A stretch of DNA of 64,000 nucleotides from Methylopumilus sp947499625 (GTDB lineage: Bacteria; Pseudomonadota; Gammaproteobacteria; Burkholderiales; Methylophilaceae). Positions 25,415 through 34,150 of the stretch are shown here, piece by piece; position 1 is the stretch's first letter; each line of letters begins with the position of its first letter. The notes below the pieces were generated by a model that was given only the letters and a program-made list of their open reading frames with translations, did no database searches and was not told where the DNA came from. The position numbers were made by a program, and so were the translations under genes. The DNA is taken from positions 1,116,001-1,180,000 of the forward strand of contig OZ248397.1 of NCBI GenBank assembly GCA_965234475.1. The letters are read 5' to 3'.

Positions 25415-26623
25415 TTAATAATTACGATATCCGGGCTTTACCAATTTAAGATGAATATCACTGATAACTTTTTCTTTGAACCCCCCCTCGCAATAAGCCA
25501 GGTAAAAGTGCCACATTCTAATAAATACGTCATCAAATCCTAAAGCCCTGACCTCTTTTATGTGGGCAAAGAAAGCCTCTCTCCACAAGGCCAACGTTCT
25601 AGCGTAATGATCACCAATATCTTCAACATTATAAATTTTCAAATCAGAAGACTCCGCAATACTATTTTGCAGAGCAGTCAGAGAAGGAATACAACTCCCA
25701 GGGAAAATATACCTTTGAATAAAATCAACTGATCTTTTAGCTTTTTCGTAGCGTTGATCAGCAATTGTAATAGTTTGTATGAATGCAATACCATGAGGTT
25801 TTAATAAATCAGCACACACTTCAAAGTAAGTATCGTAATAATGATACCCAACAGCCTCTAACATCTCGATAGAGACTAATTTGTCATAACGGCCTTTCAA
25901 ATGACGATAGTCTGAAAGTAATACTTTAATCTTATGCGTTAATTTTAAATCTTTAATTTTTTGTTTTACATAGAGGTACTGTTGTTTTGAAATAGTTGTA
26001 GTAGTGACTTTACATCCATAATTTTGCGCGGCATAAATCGCAAAGCCTCCCCAGCCAGATCCAATCTCAATAATATGGTCATGGACTCTCAACTCAAGCC
26101 CTTGGCATACTTTTTCTAATTTATGAATAGACCCTTTATAAAGAGAATCATGAGGATTTTTAAACACTGCGGATGAATACATCATGGTTGTATCTAAAAA
26201 CAGTGAGAAAAAATTATTACCTAAATCGTAATGCTTAGAAATGTTAACGCGGCTTCCTTTCACTGAATTTTGATTTAGATAGTGCAAACATTTAAGAATG
26301 GGTTTCAGAAAAACATTAAATAAGCCTTCTAACTGATCCATTGCATTTTGATTGATCGCCATAATACGAATGAGCTTAGTTAAATCATTTACAGACCAAA
26401 ACTTTTGCATAAAAGCCTCACTAACACCTATAGAGCCTCCGAAAGCAAGCGCCCCATAAAATCTTGGATCATGGACGATTATATGAGCACTTAAACTTCC
26501 TTTACTTCCGAAAGAAAATTTTTTACCTCCCTCTTGAATAGAGATGTGCCCTACATCTATTTTCTTTAACAGATTGAAAACAAGTGATCTAGCGAAATGA
26601 TGTAAAAGATTTTTCATAGTCAT
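25415..26623 (-). CDS. Cyclopropane-fatty-acid-synthase-like methyltransferase (copy 1)
   Basis: SAM-dependent methyltransferase of the Cfa family, 402 residues. It has IIEIGSGWGGFAIYAA (SAM binding, about residue 180), VSIEMLEAVGYHYYDTYF and the C-terminal CEGGFKEKVISDI. These enzymes add a methylene or methyl group to unsaturated acyl chains of membrane lipids. It is the last gene of an eight-gene minus-strand operon. ATG at 26623 or 26617 could be the start. It differs strongly from the second copy at 31344-32399. Confidence 0.88.
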   Translation of the reverse strand: MTMKNLLHHFARSLVFNLLKKIDVGHISIQEGGKKFSFGSKGSLSAHIIVHDPRFYGALAFGGSIGVSEAFMQKFWSVNDLTKLIRIMAINQNAMDQLEGLFNVFLKPILKCLHYLNQNSVKGSRVNISKHYDLGNNFFSLFLDTTMMYSSAVFKNPHDSLYKGSIHKLEKVCQGLELRVHDHIIEIGSGWGGFAIYAAQNYGCKVTTTTISKQQYLYVKQKIKDLKLTHKIKVLLSDYRHLKGRYDKLVSIEMLEAVGYHYYDTYFEVCADLLKPHGIAFIQTITIADQRYEKAKRSVDFIQRYIFPGSCIPSLTALQNSIAESSDLKIYNVEDIGDHYARTLALWREAFFAHIKEVRALGFDDVFIRMWHFYLAYCEGGFKEKVISDIHLKLVKPGYRNY

Positions 26624-26633
26624 AATTAAAATT

Positions 26634-27365
26634 TTAGGGGTGTGGAAAAAAAGTAATGCCTTTTATCTTCAAACATAAAGCCTGCCAATAAATTGAAAAA
26701 ATTGTCTTAAAAGTTTCAGGGGGAAATCTAAAAAGTAAAAAAGTAAGTGATTGGGTCGTTAATGGTTTTTTTTGTAGTCTCATTGATGCATTGAAAATAT
26801 ATTGTTTATCATGGATGTTGTTCATAGACACTTCTATCTCCTGCCCAGGCTCTTTAAAACTCCACTGATATTGAATATCCATAGGCATAAAAGGTGAAAC
26901 ATGAAAATTCTTGCTAAATTCGAAAGTTTTGGTCGGGTGCTTTATATTTCTACAGTCATGAACATAAGCATGATTTTCATTCCAGGGCGTATTGGTAATA
27001 TGCGACACAATAGCTTCTAACTTGTTTTTTGTATTAAAGCAGTAATAAAAACTCACCGGATTAAAACAATACCCAAAATAACGTGGGCTTGTAAGTAAAT
27101 ATATCTTTCCCAGATGATTGAAATGAAGCTCTTTTCTAATTTCATCTTGTATGGATTTTTTTAAGTTTGTTTTTTTGTTCCCGAAATAATCTGATCTCAA
27201 AAAGCAGCCAAGATTAAAACGGTTATAACTCCAAAAAAAATTATCTGAAAATACACTTTTTACATTGTCTAAATCAAGATAAAGCAAGCGAATCTGGTAC
27301 TCGAAGGCATGCTTTTTAGGCTTTGTCCGCGCATGTTTGAGTGTACCTTCATAAATGGCATTCAT
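26634..27365 (-). CDS. DUF1365 family protein
   Basis: Protein of 243 residues with the family's opening IYEGTLKHARTKPKKHAFEYQI and the conserved core SPRYFGYCFNPVSFYYCF and NTPWNENHAYV. The family has no proven activity but is almost always placed between a flavin amine-oxidase-like gene and a cyclopropane synthase-like gene, exactly as here, so a step in acyl-chain modification is inferred. Gaps to its neighbours are 2 and 10 bases. Confidence 0.88.
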   Translation of the reverse strand: MNAIYEGTLKHARTKPKKHAFEYQIRLLYLDLDNVKSVFSDNFFWSYNRFNLGCFLRSDYFGNKKTNLKKSIQDEIRKELHFNHLGKIYLLTSPRYFGYCFNPVSFYYCFNTKNKLEAIVSHITNTPWNENHAYVHDCRNIKHPTKTFEFSKNFHVSPFMPMDIQYQWSFKEPGQEIEVSMNNIHDKQYIFNASMRLQKKPLTTQSLTFLLFRFPPETFKTIFSIYWQALCLKIKGITFFPHP

Positions 27366-27367
27366 TT

Positions 27368-28612
27368 CTATAACCCATGTAAGTCATTAAACTGCTGAAT
27401 CGCATCTAAGGCACTTTTGACGCCATCTTCATGAAATCCATTGCCCCAATAAGCCCCCGCAAAAGAAGTGCGATTCATTCCAGAAATAAGATGATAATTT
27501 GATTGGGCCCCTATACTTTGGAGACTATATTGCGGGTGGGCATAGGAGAGCTTCTTAATAATTTTCTTCTTATTAATTTTTTCTTGTGGATTTAATGTCA
27601 CTAATATCGGTACAGTTGTTACTAAATTTTGCAAAATATTCATATTGTATGTAAGAGATACAGGTGAATGAATGTTTTGATTAATATGATAATTCCATGC
27701 CGCCCAAGCAAGCCTCCTTTTTGGCATAAAGCTCTCGTCATAGTGCAAAATGACTTCATTATCTGTATAGGGTATTGCTCTTAAAGTATTTTTTTCATCT
27801 TGAGTAGGGCTTTTAATTAACTTTAATGCCTCATCACTATGGCATGCAAAAAATACCCAATCAAATTTTTCAGAACGATCGTGAAGTTGAATCACCACAT
27901 GATCACTTTTTCTATCAATCGAATGAATTTTTTCATTGAGTTTAATTTTACTCGCAAAAGATGCAATCAACTTTTGCACATAATTCACTGAACCACCACT
28001 TATGGTAAGCCACTGTGGCCTGTCATTGACATTCAACATGCCATGATTATCGAAAAAACGTATAAAAAATTTTGCGGGGAATTCCATCATGGTTTTATAG
28101 TTGGATGACCATATAGCAGAACCCATAGGCAATATATAATATTTTTTAAAAAAATCTGAGTAAGCTTCTTGATCAAGATATTCACCTAAACTTATTTCTT
28201 CATTGCTATTTAAAAGTAATGTTGAGCTTTTATTAAACCGAAGGATTTCTTTGATCATCTTATAAAAAACTGGGCTTATAAGATTTTTCCTTTGCGCAAA
28301 AAGTGTATTCAAATTTGTTCCGTTGTATTCAAAATCTTTTTGGCTGTCTTTGACACTAAAACTCATAGCGCTATTTTCATATGGCACTTTAAGTTCATGT
28401 AAGAGATTTAAAAAATGAGGGTATGTTTTTTTATTAAAGACAATAAAACCTGTATCTACATGAAACTTTTGGCTAAACAACTCGACTTCATGGGTATGAG
28501 AGTGACCCCCTACTCTTGAGTTAGATTCAAATAGTGTAATTTGATGATTCGAATTTAAGTGGTAAGCAAGTGTATTACCAGAAATACCTGATCCTATAAT
28601 TGCTATCTTCAT
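27368..28612 (-). CDS. FAD-dependent amine-oxidase-like protein (COG2907 type)
   Basis: Flavoprotein of 414 residues. The N-terminal Rossmann motif IAIIGSGISGNTLAYHL and VGGHSHTHEV bind FAD; the C-terminal ISGMNRTSFAGAYWGNGFHEDGV region closes the fold. Members are usually called NAD/FAD-binding or amine oxidase-like. Given its neighbours the substrate is probably a lipid acyl chain rather than an amine (inference). It is separated by two bases from the desaturase and the DUF1365 gene. Confidence 0.85.
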   Translation of the reverse strand: MKIAIIGSGISGNTLAYHLNSNHQITLFESNSRVGGHSHTHEVELFSQKFHVDTGFIVFNKKTYPHFLNLLHELKVPYENSAMSFSVKDSQKDFEYNGTNLNTLFAQRKNLISPVFYKMIKEILRFNKSSTLLLNSNEEISLGEYLDQEAYSDFFKKYYILPMGSAIWSSNYKTMMEFPAKFFIRFFDNHGMLNVNDRPQWLTISGGSVNYVQKLIASFASKIKLNEKIHSIDRKSDHVVIQLHDRSEKFDWVFFACHSDEALKLIKSPTQDEKNTLRAIPYTDNEVILHYDESFMPKRRLAWAAWNYHINQNIHSPVSLTYNMNILQNLVTTVPILVTLNPQEKINKKKIIKKLSYAHPQYSLQSIGAQSNYHLISGMNRTSFAGAYWGNGFHEDGVKSALDAIQQFNDLHGL

Positions 28613-28614
28613 GA

Positions 28615-29559
28615 CTAACTATCAAGATGTTCTATTTTTTTAGATTCTCGGATATTGTCAGAAACAGTGCGGACATCCCATATCAAGCCCATCATTGCTA
28701 AAAATTTCAAAACGTAATAAGTTAAATCTACTTCCCACCAATAAAAGCCTTGTCTTGCAGAGCCTGGGTAATGGTGGTGGTTATTATGCCAGCCTTCGCC
28801 AAACGTCAAAATTGCAATAATAAAATTATTACGGCTAGTGTCTTTAGTTTCGTATCTCTTTTTTCCCCATTGGTGGGCCGCAGAATTCACTAAAAAAGTG
28901 GCGTGATAAAGCATCACTGTAGAGAGTGAAAATCCCCAAATTAACAATTGGAATCCATCCGTATTTAATTGCGGCTCATATTGATTCAAATAATGGCCAA
29001 TAATAAATAAGCTGATAGATAATGCTAAAGGCATTAAAAGATCAAACCGGTCAATGATTCGCAATTCTGGAAATCTTATGAGTTCTCGAATAAATTTTGT
29101 ATTAGTCACAAAATTTGATTTGGTTAAAAACCATCCCATATGACTCCATAAAAAGCCGTGCTCTTTGGGGGAATGCTTATCTTCTGGTGTATCAGAGTGT
29201 ATATGATGGCCTCGATGATGAGCAGCCCACCAAAGAGGTCCTCTTTGCACTGCAGTAGCACCGATCATAGCGAAAAGAAGCTGAACAAAACGGGAGGTCT
29301 TAAAAGTTTTGTGAGAAAAATAGCGATGATAGAAACCTGTGATCGCGAACATGCGAATGGCAAAAAGAAAGATGCATACTATAAAAGCAGTCCAACTAAA
29401 TCCTACGATCACAATTAATAAACAAGACAAATGAAGAAGAACGAATGGAATAACTCTCATCCAATCAATTTCCTTACCAGATGTGATGGATGCATACTTT
29501 TCTTCAAGAAAAGAATTGTCAAACCAGAAAAATAATTTTTTAAAGAATTTACGCATCAT
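28615..29559 (-). CDS. Membrane fatty acid desaturase
   Basis: Delta-9-type acyl desaturase of 314 residues, integral membrane. The three histidine boxes that bind the di-iron centre are visible: HRYFSHKTF, HRGHHIHSD and HNNHHH. Hydrophobic pairs near residues 35-80 and 185-225 span the membrane. It overlaps the lipocalin stop by one base, so it is inside the lipid operon. It would supply the double bonds used by the two methyltransferases (inference). Confidence 0.92.
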   Translation of the reverse strand: MMRKFFKKLFFWFDNSFLEEKYASITSGKEIDWMRVIPFVLLHLSCLLIVIVGFSWTAFIVCIFLFAIRMFAITGFYHRYFSHKTFKTSRFVQLLFAMIGATAVQRGPLWWAAHHRGHHIHSDTPEDKHSPKEHGFLWSHMGWFLTKSNFVTNTKFIRELIRFPELRIIDRFDLLMPLALSISLFIIGHYLNQYEPQLNTDGFQLLIWGFSLSTVMLYHATFLVNSAAHQWGKKRYETKDTSRNNFIIAILTFGEGWHNNHHHYPGSARQGFYWWEVDLTYYVLKFLAMMGLIWDVRTVSDNIRESKKIEHLDS

Positions 29560-30080
29560 TAATTTGAATGTTCAATCCAACGTATTTTCTTAATGTCGTA
29601 ACCATCATCTTCAATTTTTTTTACTAAGTTTTTTAATGTATCTTGATCTATCTTTTTTTGGCGTGACATGATCCATACATAATCACGATCATCTCTTGCA
29701 ATAATAGTGTTTTGATAATTCTTATCTATATAGACAATTTTATACTGTGCTTTGATAGGCCATATAAATTGCATACCCCATAAAGCATTGCCAGAGCCTT
29801 TCACAACAAAACCTTTAGGGTGGTATGTTTTAATGGGTCCGGACAAAGATCCCTCATTGAAAGTGAAGGTCGTACCGATCGTGCCATCTTCATTTAATTC
29901 ATAAGACTCGATGGCATTAAATGCATTTTTTTCAATAAAGGTTGGAATATGGGCAATAACAAACCATGGCCCCATAAATGCCTTTAAATTTACTTCAGGA
30001 ACCGTTTTGATGGGAGCTTGAGCCATACATCCATTTAATAATAAAAAAAATGCTACCAATAGGGTAAATTTATATCGCAT
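29559..30080 (-). CDS. Lipocalin family lipoprotein (Blc-like)
   Basis: Lipoprotein of 173 residues with a lipobox LLNGC at residues 14-18 after a hydrophobic signal. The lipocalin opening KAFMGPWFVIAHIPTFIEK corresponds to the GxW motif of Blc. Bacterial lipocalins bind lysophospholipids or fatty acids at the outer membrane. Its place in the operon suggests carriage of the modified or damaged acyl chains (inference). Confidence 0.87.
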   Translation of the reverse strand: MRYKFTLLVAFFLLLNGCMAQAPIKTVPEVNLKAFMGPWFVIAHIPTFIEKNAFNAIESYELNEDGTIGTTFTFNEGSLSGPIKTYHPKGFVVKGSGNALWGMQFIWPIKAQYKIVYIDKNYQNTIIARDDRDYVWIMSRQKKIDQDTLKNLVKKIEDDGYDIKKIRWIEHSN

Positions 30081-30081
30081 A

Positions 30082-30840
30082 TTATGCCTTCCAGAATCGA
30101 GGAATTAAAGTATTTACTTTTTTCTTGTAAGAATCGTACCCATCAAATTTTTTAATGAGATTAGCCTCAAGAAGAGTCACGCCTGAAAACCTTAATATTA
30201 AAAAGGTCATAAAAAGTGGCGCTATCAAATTAAAATGAATCCCTGTCACAAGGGTTGTAATAAAAAAGCCCCACCACACCAAAAGCTCACCAAAATAGTT
30301 TGGATGGCGACTAAATTTCCATAACCCTGATTGTAGAAGCTTTCCACGATTTTTTATGTCGTTCTTAAATAGCATTAATTGATAATCAGCGATTGATTCA
30401 TACGCAATCCCAAATAGCGTCAATGAAAAACCTAATATATCCAACCAAGTTAAAGGATGATCATTTTTTATGGCAATAAAAAGAATCGAACCCACTACCC
30501 ATGAAAGGATAGATTGCAGCCCAAAAATAATATATGCACTTTTATACCTAAAATTGGGTTCGTTATTTTGTCTAATTTTTAAGTAACGCGCATCTTCTGA
30601 TTTTCCCCAATTTCTTATAGTCAGATAAACCGCAAGGCGAGCCCCCCAAAGAAAAACTAATAAAAGAACTAGGGTAGTCCTTAATGACGGCGTAAATGCT
30701 GTATAAAAATAAAGCGCATTGAGTACAAAAAATAACCCCCACATAGTATCAACATGAGTAACATTATTTTTTTTCAGGCTGATGAGCCAGCCAAAGTAAG
30801 CAAATAAGATATTAATAAATAATGCATTCAAATATATCAT
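30082..30840 (-). CDS. DUF1295 / steroid 5-alpha-reductase-like membrane protein
   Basis: Integral membrane protein of about 252 residues with seven or so hydrophobic segments. The C-terminal GLWKFSRHPNYFGELLVWWGFF is the signature of the DUF1295 and isoprenylcysteine methyltransferase/steroid reductase superfamily. ATG at 30840 is chosen because it forms an ATGA overlap with the upstream DUF2878 gene; a longer frame adds 20 unrelated residues. A reductase or methyltransferase activity on lipids is possible but unproven. Confidence 0.85.
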   Translation of the reverse strand: MIYLNALFINILFAYFGWLISLKKNNVTHVDTMWGLFFVLNALYFYTAFTPSLRTTLVLLLVFLWGARLAVYLTIRNWGKSEDARYLKIRQNNEPNFRYKSAYIIFGLQSILSWVVGSILFIAIKNDHPLTWLDILGFSLTLFGIAYESIADYQLMLFKNDIKNRGKLLQSGLWKFSRHPNYFGELLVWWGFFITTLVTGIHFNLIAPLFMTFLILRFSGVTLLEANLIKKFDGYDSYKKKVNTLIPRFWKA

Positions 30841-31343
30841 GTGCGAAATCCATTCCATTTTTCTGCAATGTACAAGCAAACTGGGGTTAAGAATGCCCAA
30901 CCAAGTGCTAGGGCATATATTGAAAAATGATTCGTAAGTTGTACAGCATTTAATTGCTCTGCCGCAAAATAAGCAACAGGCCCGCCGATAAATCCAAATA
31001 AAATAGCTAACACTATATTAGATTTAAGCCAGCTCAACGAGAGATTAAGCGTGGTTGCAAATAACCCCCACATAGCGACAATCCAAATAGGTACAACATA
31101 ATCAATAAATTGATTTTTATAGGCTACTAGATTTGTAATTAATAACAACTGATCAAATATCGAGCCTAAGAGCATGATAATAAATAGCAGCATAGTGGCT
31201 TCTTTTTTCAGCGAGGCTTGCATAATATGGACTAATAAAATCAAAGCAACAACCGTCATAGATAAAGGTAGGTTTTGATGAGCCGCACCCCATACCGAGA
31301 CGAACCAGCCTAGCTGAAAAAGTACAAAATTAATTAATTTCAT
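30837..31343 (-). CDS. DUF2878 family membrane protein
   Basis: Membrane protein of 168 residues with five or six hydrophobic segments and few charged residues. Conserved positions include NFVLFQLGWFVSVWGAA at the N terminus and GPVAYFAAEQLNAVQL near residue 120. The family is uncharacterised and is found with DUF1295 and cyclopropane synthase-like genes, as here. It begins at the base after the stop of the upstream methyltransferase. Confidence 0.85.
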   Translation of the reverse strand: MKLINFVLFQLGWFVSVWGAAHQNLPLSMTVVALILLVHIMQASLKKEATMLLFIIMLLGSIFDQLLLITNLVAYKNQFIDYVVPIWIVAMWGLFATTLNLSLSWLKSNIVLAILFGFIGGPVAYFAAEQLNAVQLTNHFSIYALALGWAFLTPVCLYIAEKWNGFRT

Positions 31344-32399
31344 TTATTTTTTTGGTCTCTCAAATTGGTAATGAGTGACCCACCATTCCTGGCCATCCCT
31401 ATATCCAAACAATTCGGCACAGGCCATATAAAAAATACGCCATCGATTAAACCATTGTGTCGCATATTGATTGCCGTAAGTTTTTCTAAGAATAGGATAA
31501 ATATCCGATTTCTTTTGATCCATATTGTCTAACCATGCATTCGCTGTCTTTTCATAATGCGTTCCATCCCAGCACCATTTTTGATTTAGCTTTAAATGCT
31601 CTTGAAAATGTAACGGTAGATCATCGCTTGGCATCATGCCACCTGAAAAGAAAAATTTGCTCATCCAGTCATCCTTGTCTTTTACTTCAAATGCATAAGG
31701 TGTATGTTGATGCACAAAAATATGCATAAAGAATTTGCCACCAGGCTTTAGCCAGTCATGAAGCATTCGATAAAGTTTTCTATGATTGCGCATGTGCTCG
31801 AACATTTCAATTGAGACAATACGATCAAAAGCTTTTGGAATCTTAAAATTTTTAGGTTGGAATCGATTCATATCGCATGTGATGACATGAATATTTTTAA
31901 GCTTTCTTTTTTTGGCTTCGCTCTCAATAAAAACTCTTTGGCTGTTTGAATTAGATACCGCACATATTTGACTTTTCGGGTACTTGTGAGCCATAAAAAG
32001 CGTTAACGAGCCCCAACCACATCCGAGCTCTAAAATAGTTTGTCCATTTTTTAAATCAGCATGTTCTGCACTGATATTCAGCGCATTAAATTCTGCATCG
32101 TCAAGATGATTCGTATCGCTGGCCCAATAGCAACTACTGTATTTTTTATGTTTGCCCAAACAAAAATCAAAAAAAGAAGACGGTACTTCATAGTGTTGTT
32201 TATTGGCAAGATGCGGGACTAATGCGATAGGCGATTGATCCATACTTTTCAAAAAAGTACTTTTTAAATCTTGTGATTTTTCTGAATCCTGATCGCTGAT
32301 TTCATCAAGACGCTTCTTTAAAAGCTGTCTTATACCAAAGCGAATAAGTAAATCTGGAAGCCACCCTTTTTCTGCAAGTAATAGAGCTTGTTTTAACAT
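31344..32399 (-). CDS. Cyclopropane-fatty-acid-synthase-like methyltransferase (copy 2)
   Basis: Cfa-family SAM methyltransferase of 351 residues and the first gene of the lipid operon. ILELGCGWGSLTLFMA binds SAM, and KHKKYSSCYWA, VSIEMFEHMRNHRKLY and MACAELFGYRDGQEW are family features. It belongs to a different branch from copy 1 at the 3' end of the same operon, so the pair is not a recent duplication. It may be specialised for a different acyl chain or product (inference). Confidence 0.87.
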   Translation of the reverse strand: MLKQALLLAEKGWLPDLLIRFGIRQLLKKRLDEISDQDSEKSQDLKSTFLKSMDQSPIALVPHLANKQHYEVPSSFFDFCLGKHKKYSSCYWASDTNHLDDAEFNALNISAEHADLKNGQTILELGCGWGSLTLFMAHKYPKSQICAVSNSNSQRVFIESEAKKRKLKNIHVITCDMNRFQPKNFKIPKAFDRIVSIEMFEHMRNHRKLYRMLHDWLKPGGKFFMHIFVHQHTPYAFEVKDKDDWMSKFFFSGGMMPSDDLPLHFQEHLKLNQKWCWDGTHYEKTANAWLDNMDQKKSDIYPILRKTYGNQYATQWFNRWRIFYMACAELFGYRDGQEWWVTHYQFERPKK

Positions 32400-32436
32400 A
32401 ATGAAGTATTTTATTAGGATTTATAGATAACAAATC

Positions 32437-33447
32437 TTACTTTAACTTATCTAATTTATTCAAAATAACTTCTGCAAGACTTGTATTTAATTGATTGACC
32501 TTTTTTTGAATATTTTGTAGGGTCGCTACATCTTTTTCAGATGCAGCTATTTCTGCTAACCCCATCATGGCATCTACATGTCTAGGGTTTATTTTTTCAG
32601 CCTTCGAAAATGCCTCTTTCGCGGCTTTAAGATCTTTTTTTCCTTGGCCAGCTAACCCCAAAAAATACCAAGCATCAGATGAATTCGGCTCTTCTTTAAT
32701 CCACAAATCTGAAATAGACTTAAGCGCATCCCATTCTTTATTTTGGTAAGGGATCACCACTTTCATAAAATAAGGCTTTTGTTCAAATGGCAAAGCCCAA
32801 AAAGGAACATCTAAAGTTTTAAGTGATTTAGCATCGGGCTCCTTCATAAGCTTTTTAACCCACTCTACTGGCAAGCTATAAAAAAAACCCTGTGGTCCTG
32901 GGCTTTTAAATGTTGTAATCCCAATTAAGTTATATTTCTCATCAAATAGACCGCCGCCACTTGAACCAAGAGCAAAGGCTGCATCCGACCGAATAATGAC
33001 ACTACTATCTAACTTATGCATCGCCTTAACGGAGCCATAAGATGGTTGTGGCACATTGCTCCCATTTGGATAGCTAACACTAAATACATCTTCTTCATAT
33101 TGCAGTGTTTGACTATTGCGAAGAGGGACTGGCGTAAATGGTAATTCTTCAAACTTTAATAAACATAAATCATGTTTCCAATCAGCCTTAAATGCGATCG
33201 GCGTAAATACATTATCATATTTAGAAATATTGGCCCCCAATGTATTCGCAATAACATGGCAATCGGTCGCAACATACTCTTTACTCACAACAACACCTGT
33301 TCCAGTGCCTGAGGAGCCATCGGGAAGATCGACATTAACGACTACAATTGAATTATTAAGCTCTAATAATTTTTCAAAAGTGGGAATAGCTTCTGCTTGA
33401 GTCACAATGAGCAACAAAAATAAACTTATAATTTTTTTCATGGTCAA
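32437..33447 (-). CDS. Trypsin-like serine protease with C-terminal TPR
   Basis: Exported protein of 336 residues with a signal peptide ending TQAEA. The trypsin fold shows the triad histidine in ATDCHVI, aspartate in WKHDLCLL and serine in ALGSSGGGLFDE. After about residue 225 there are two to three tetratricopeptide-like repeats (SSDAWYFLGLAGQGKKDL). It resembles DegP-like S1C proteases but has no PDZ domain. It lies 37 bases upstream of the lipid operon on the same strand and could share its transcript. Confidence 0.87.
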   Translation of the reverse strand: MTMKKIISLFLLLIVTQAEAIPTFEKLLELNNSIVVVNVDLPDGSSGTGTGVVVSKEYVATDCHVIANTLGANISKYDNVFTPIAFKADWKHDLCLLKFEELPFTPVPLRNSQTLQYEEDVFSVSYPNGSNVPQPSYGSVKAMHKLDSSVIIRSDAAFALGSSGGGLFDEKYNLIGITTFKSPGPQGFFYSLPVEWVKKLMKEPDAKSLKTLDVPFWALPFEQKPYFMKVVIPYQNKEWDALKSISDLWIKEEPNSSDAWYFLGLAGQGKKDLKAAKEAFSKAEKINPRHVDAMMGLAEIAASEKDVATLQNIQKKVNQLNTSLAEVILNKLDKLK

Positions 33448-33493
33448 TAGGACTCTTTAATTTAAATATCGTTCATAGTGGTATCTTAAAAAA

Positions 33494-33856
33494 ATGACAA
33501 TTAAGAATGTTCTCGGAACAACATTAGAAGTCTGTAATCTTAACCCTATCACAGGATTTACAAGAAATGGATGCTGTGAAACAGGCCCCGAAGATATTGG
33601 CCAGCACACAGTATGCGCAGAAGTCACCCAAGAGTTTCTCCAATTCTCCAAGTTACAAGGCAACGACTTAATGACTCCGAGACCCGAGTTTAAATTTACG
33701 GGGCTTAAAAAGGGAGATCGTTGGTGTTTATGTGCCACCCGATGGCTTGAGGCTTTAGAAGAAGGTATTGCACCCCCCGTCGTTTTAGAGGCGACTCATG
33801 AAAAAGCTTTAGAAATTATTGATCTTGCAGAACTCAAATACCACCAAATAAGGTAA
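33494..33856 (+). CDS. DUF2237 family protein
   Basis: Protein of 120 residues matching the DUF2237 pattern: NVLGTTLEVCN, GFTRNGCCETGPEDIGQHTVCA, GNDLMTPRPEF and GDRWCLCATRW, with several conserved cysteines that suggest metal or redox chemistry. The biochemical role is unknown. It is followed after three bases by phhB, so the two are probably co-transcribed. Confidence 0.9.
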   Translation: MTIKNVLGTTLEVCNLNPITGFTRNGCCETGPEDIGQHTVCAEVTQEFLQFSKLQGNDLMTPRPEFKFTGLKKGDRWCLCATRWLEALEEGIAPPVVLEATHEKALEIIDLAELKYHQIR

Positions 33857-33859
33857 ACC

Positions 33860-34144
33860 ATGGCTTATAACGTAAAAGAAATAGAAGGAAAATTAACGCT
33901 CAAATGTACATTCTGGTCTTACATTTTTCCTTCGATTGAAAGAAAATTCGTAACGCAGAATTTTGATGAGTCAATTCGTATAGCAAATGAAATCGCAAAA
34001 ATTGCGAATCACCTCAATCATCATCCGGAGCTCGTATTAAAACATAACGCTCTGATCATAAGAACTCATACCCACAGCGTATCTGGGATTACAGATAAAG
34101 ATTTTGAATTAGCGGAAAAAATTGATCAATTACTCTTAGCTTAA
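33860..34144 (+). CDS. phhB: Pterin-4a-carbinolamine dehydratase
   Basis: Small cytoplasmic enzyme of 94 residues that dehydrates 4a-hydroxytetrahydropterin. The histidine motif NHHPE and the later THTHSVSGITDKDF are present; the tryptophan often found after HHPE is Leu here. No phenylalanine hydroxylase is in the window. In organisms without that enzyme a link of this family to molybdopterin metabolism has been proposed, which would fit the Moco genes at the left end (inference). Confidence 0.87.
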   Translation: MAYNVKEIEGKLTLKCTFWSYIFPSIERKFVTQNFDESIRIANEIAKIANHLNHHPELVLKHNALIIRTHTHSVSGITDKDFELAEKIDQLLLA

Positions 34145-34150
34145 ATTTTG

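Noticed and set aside
29158..29418. Open frame antisense to the desaturase gene, 86 codons on the plus strand
   Set aside because: It has no ribosome site, no recognisable domain and is fully inside a conserved gene; the same holds for the other long antisense frames in rpoD, yebC, ruvB and uvrA.
25415..32399. The two Cfa-like genes as a recent tandem duplication
   Set aside because: Their lengths (402 and 351) and motif sequences differ widely (EIGSGWGGF versus ELGCGWGSL), so they are separate branches.
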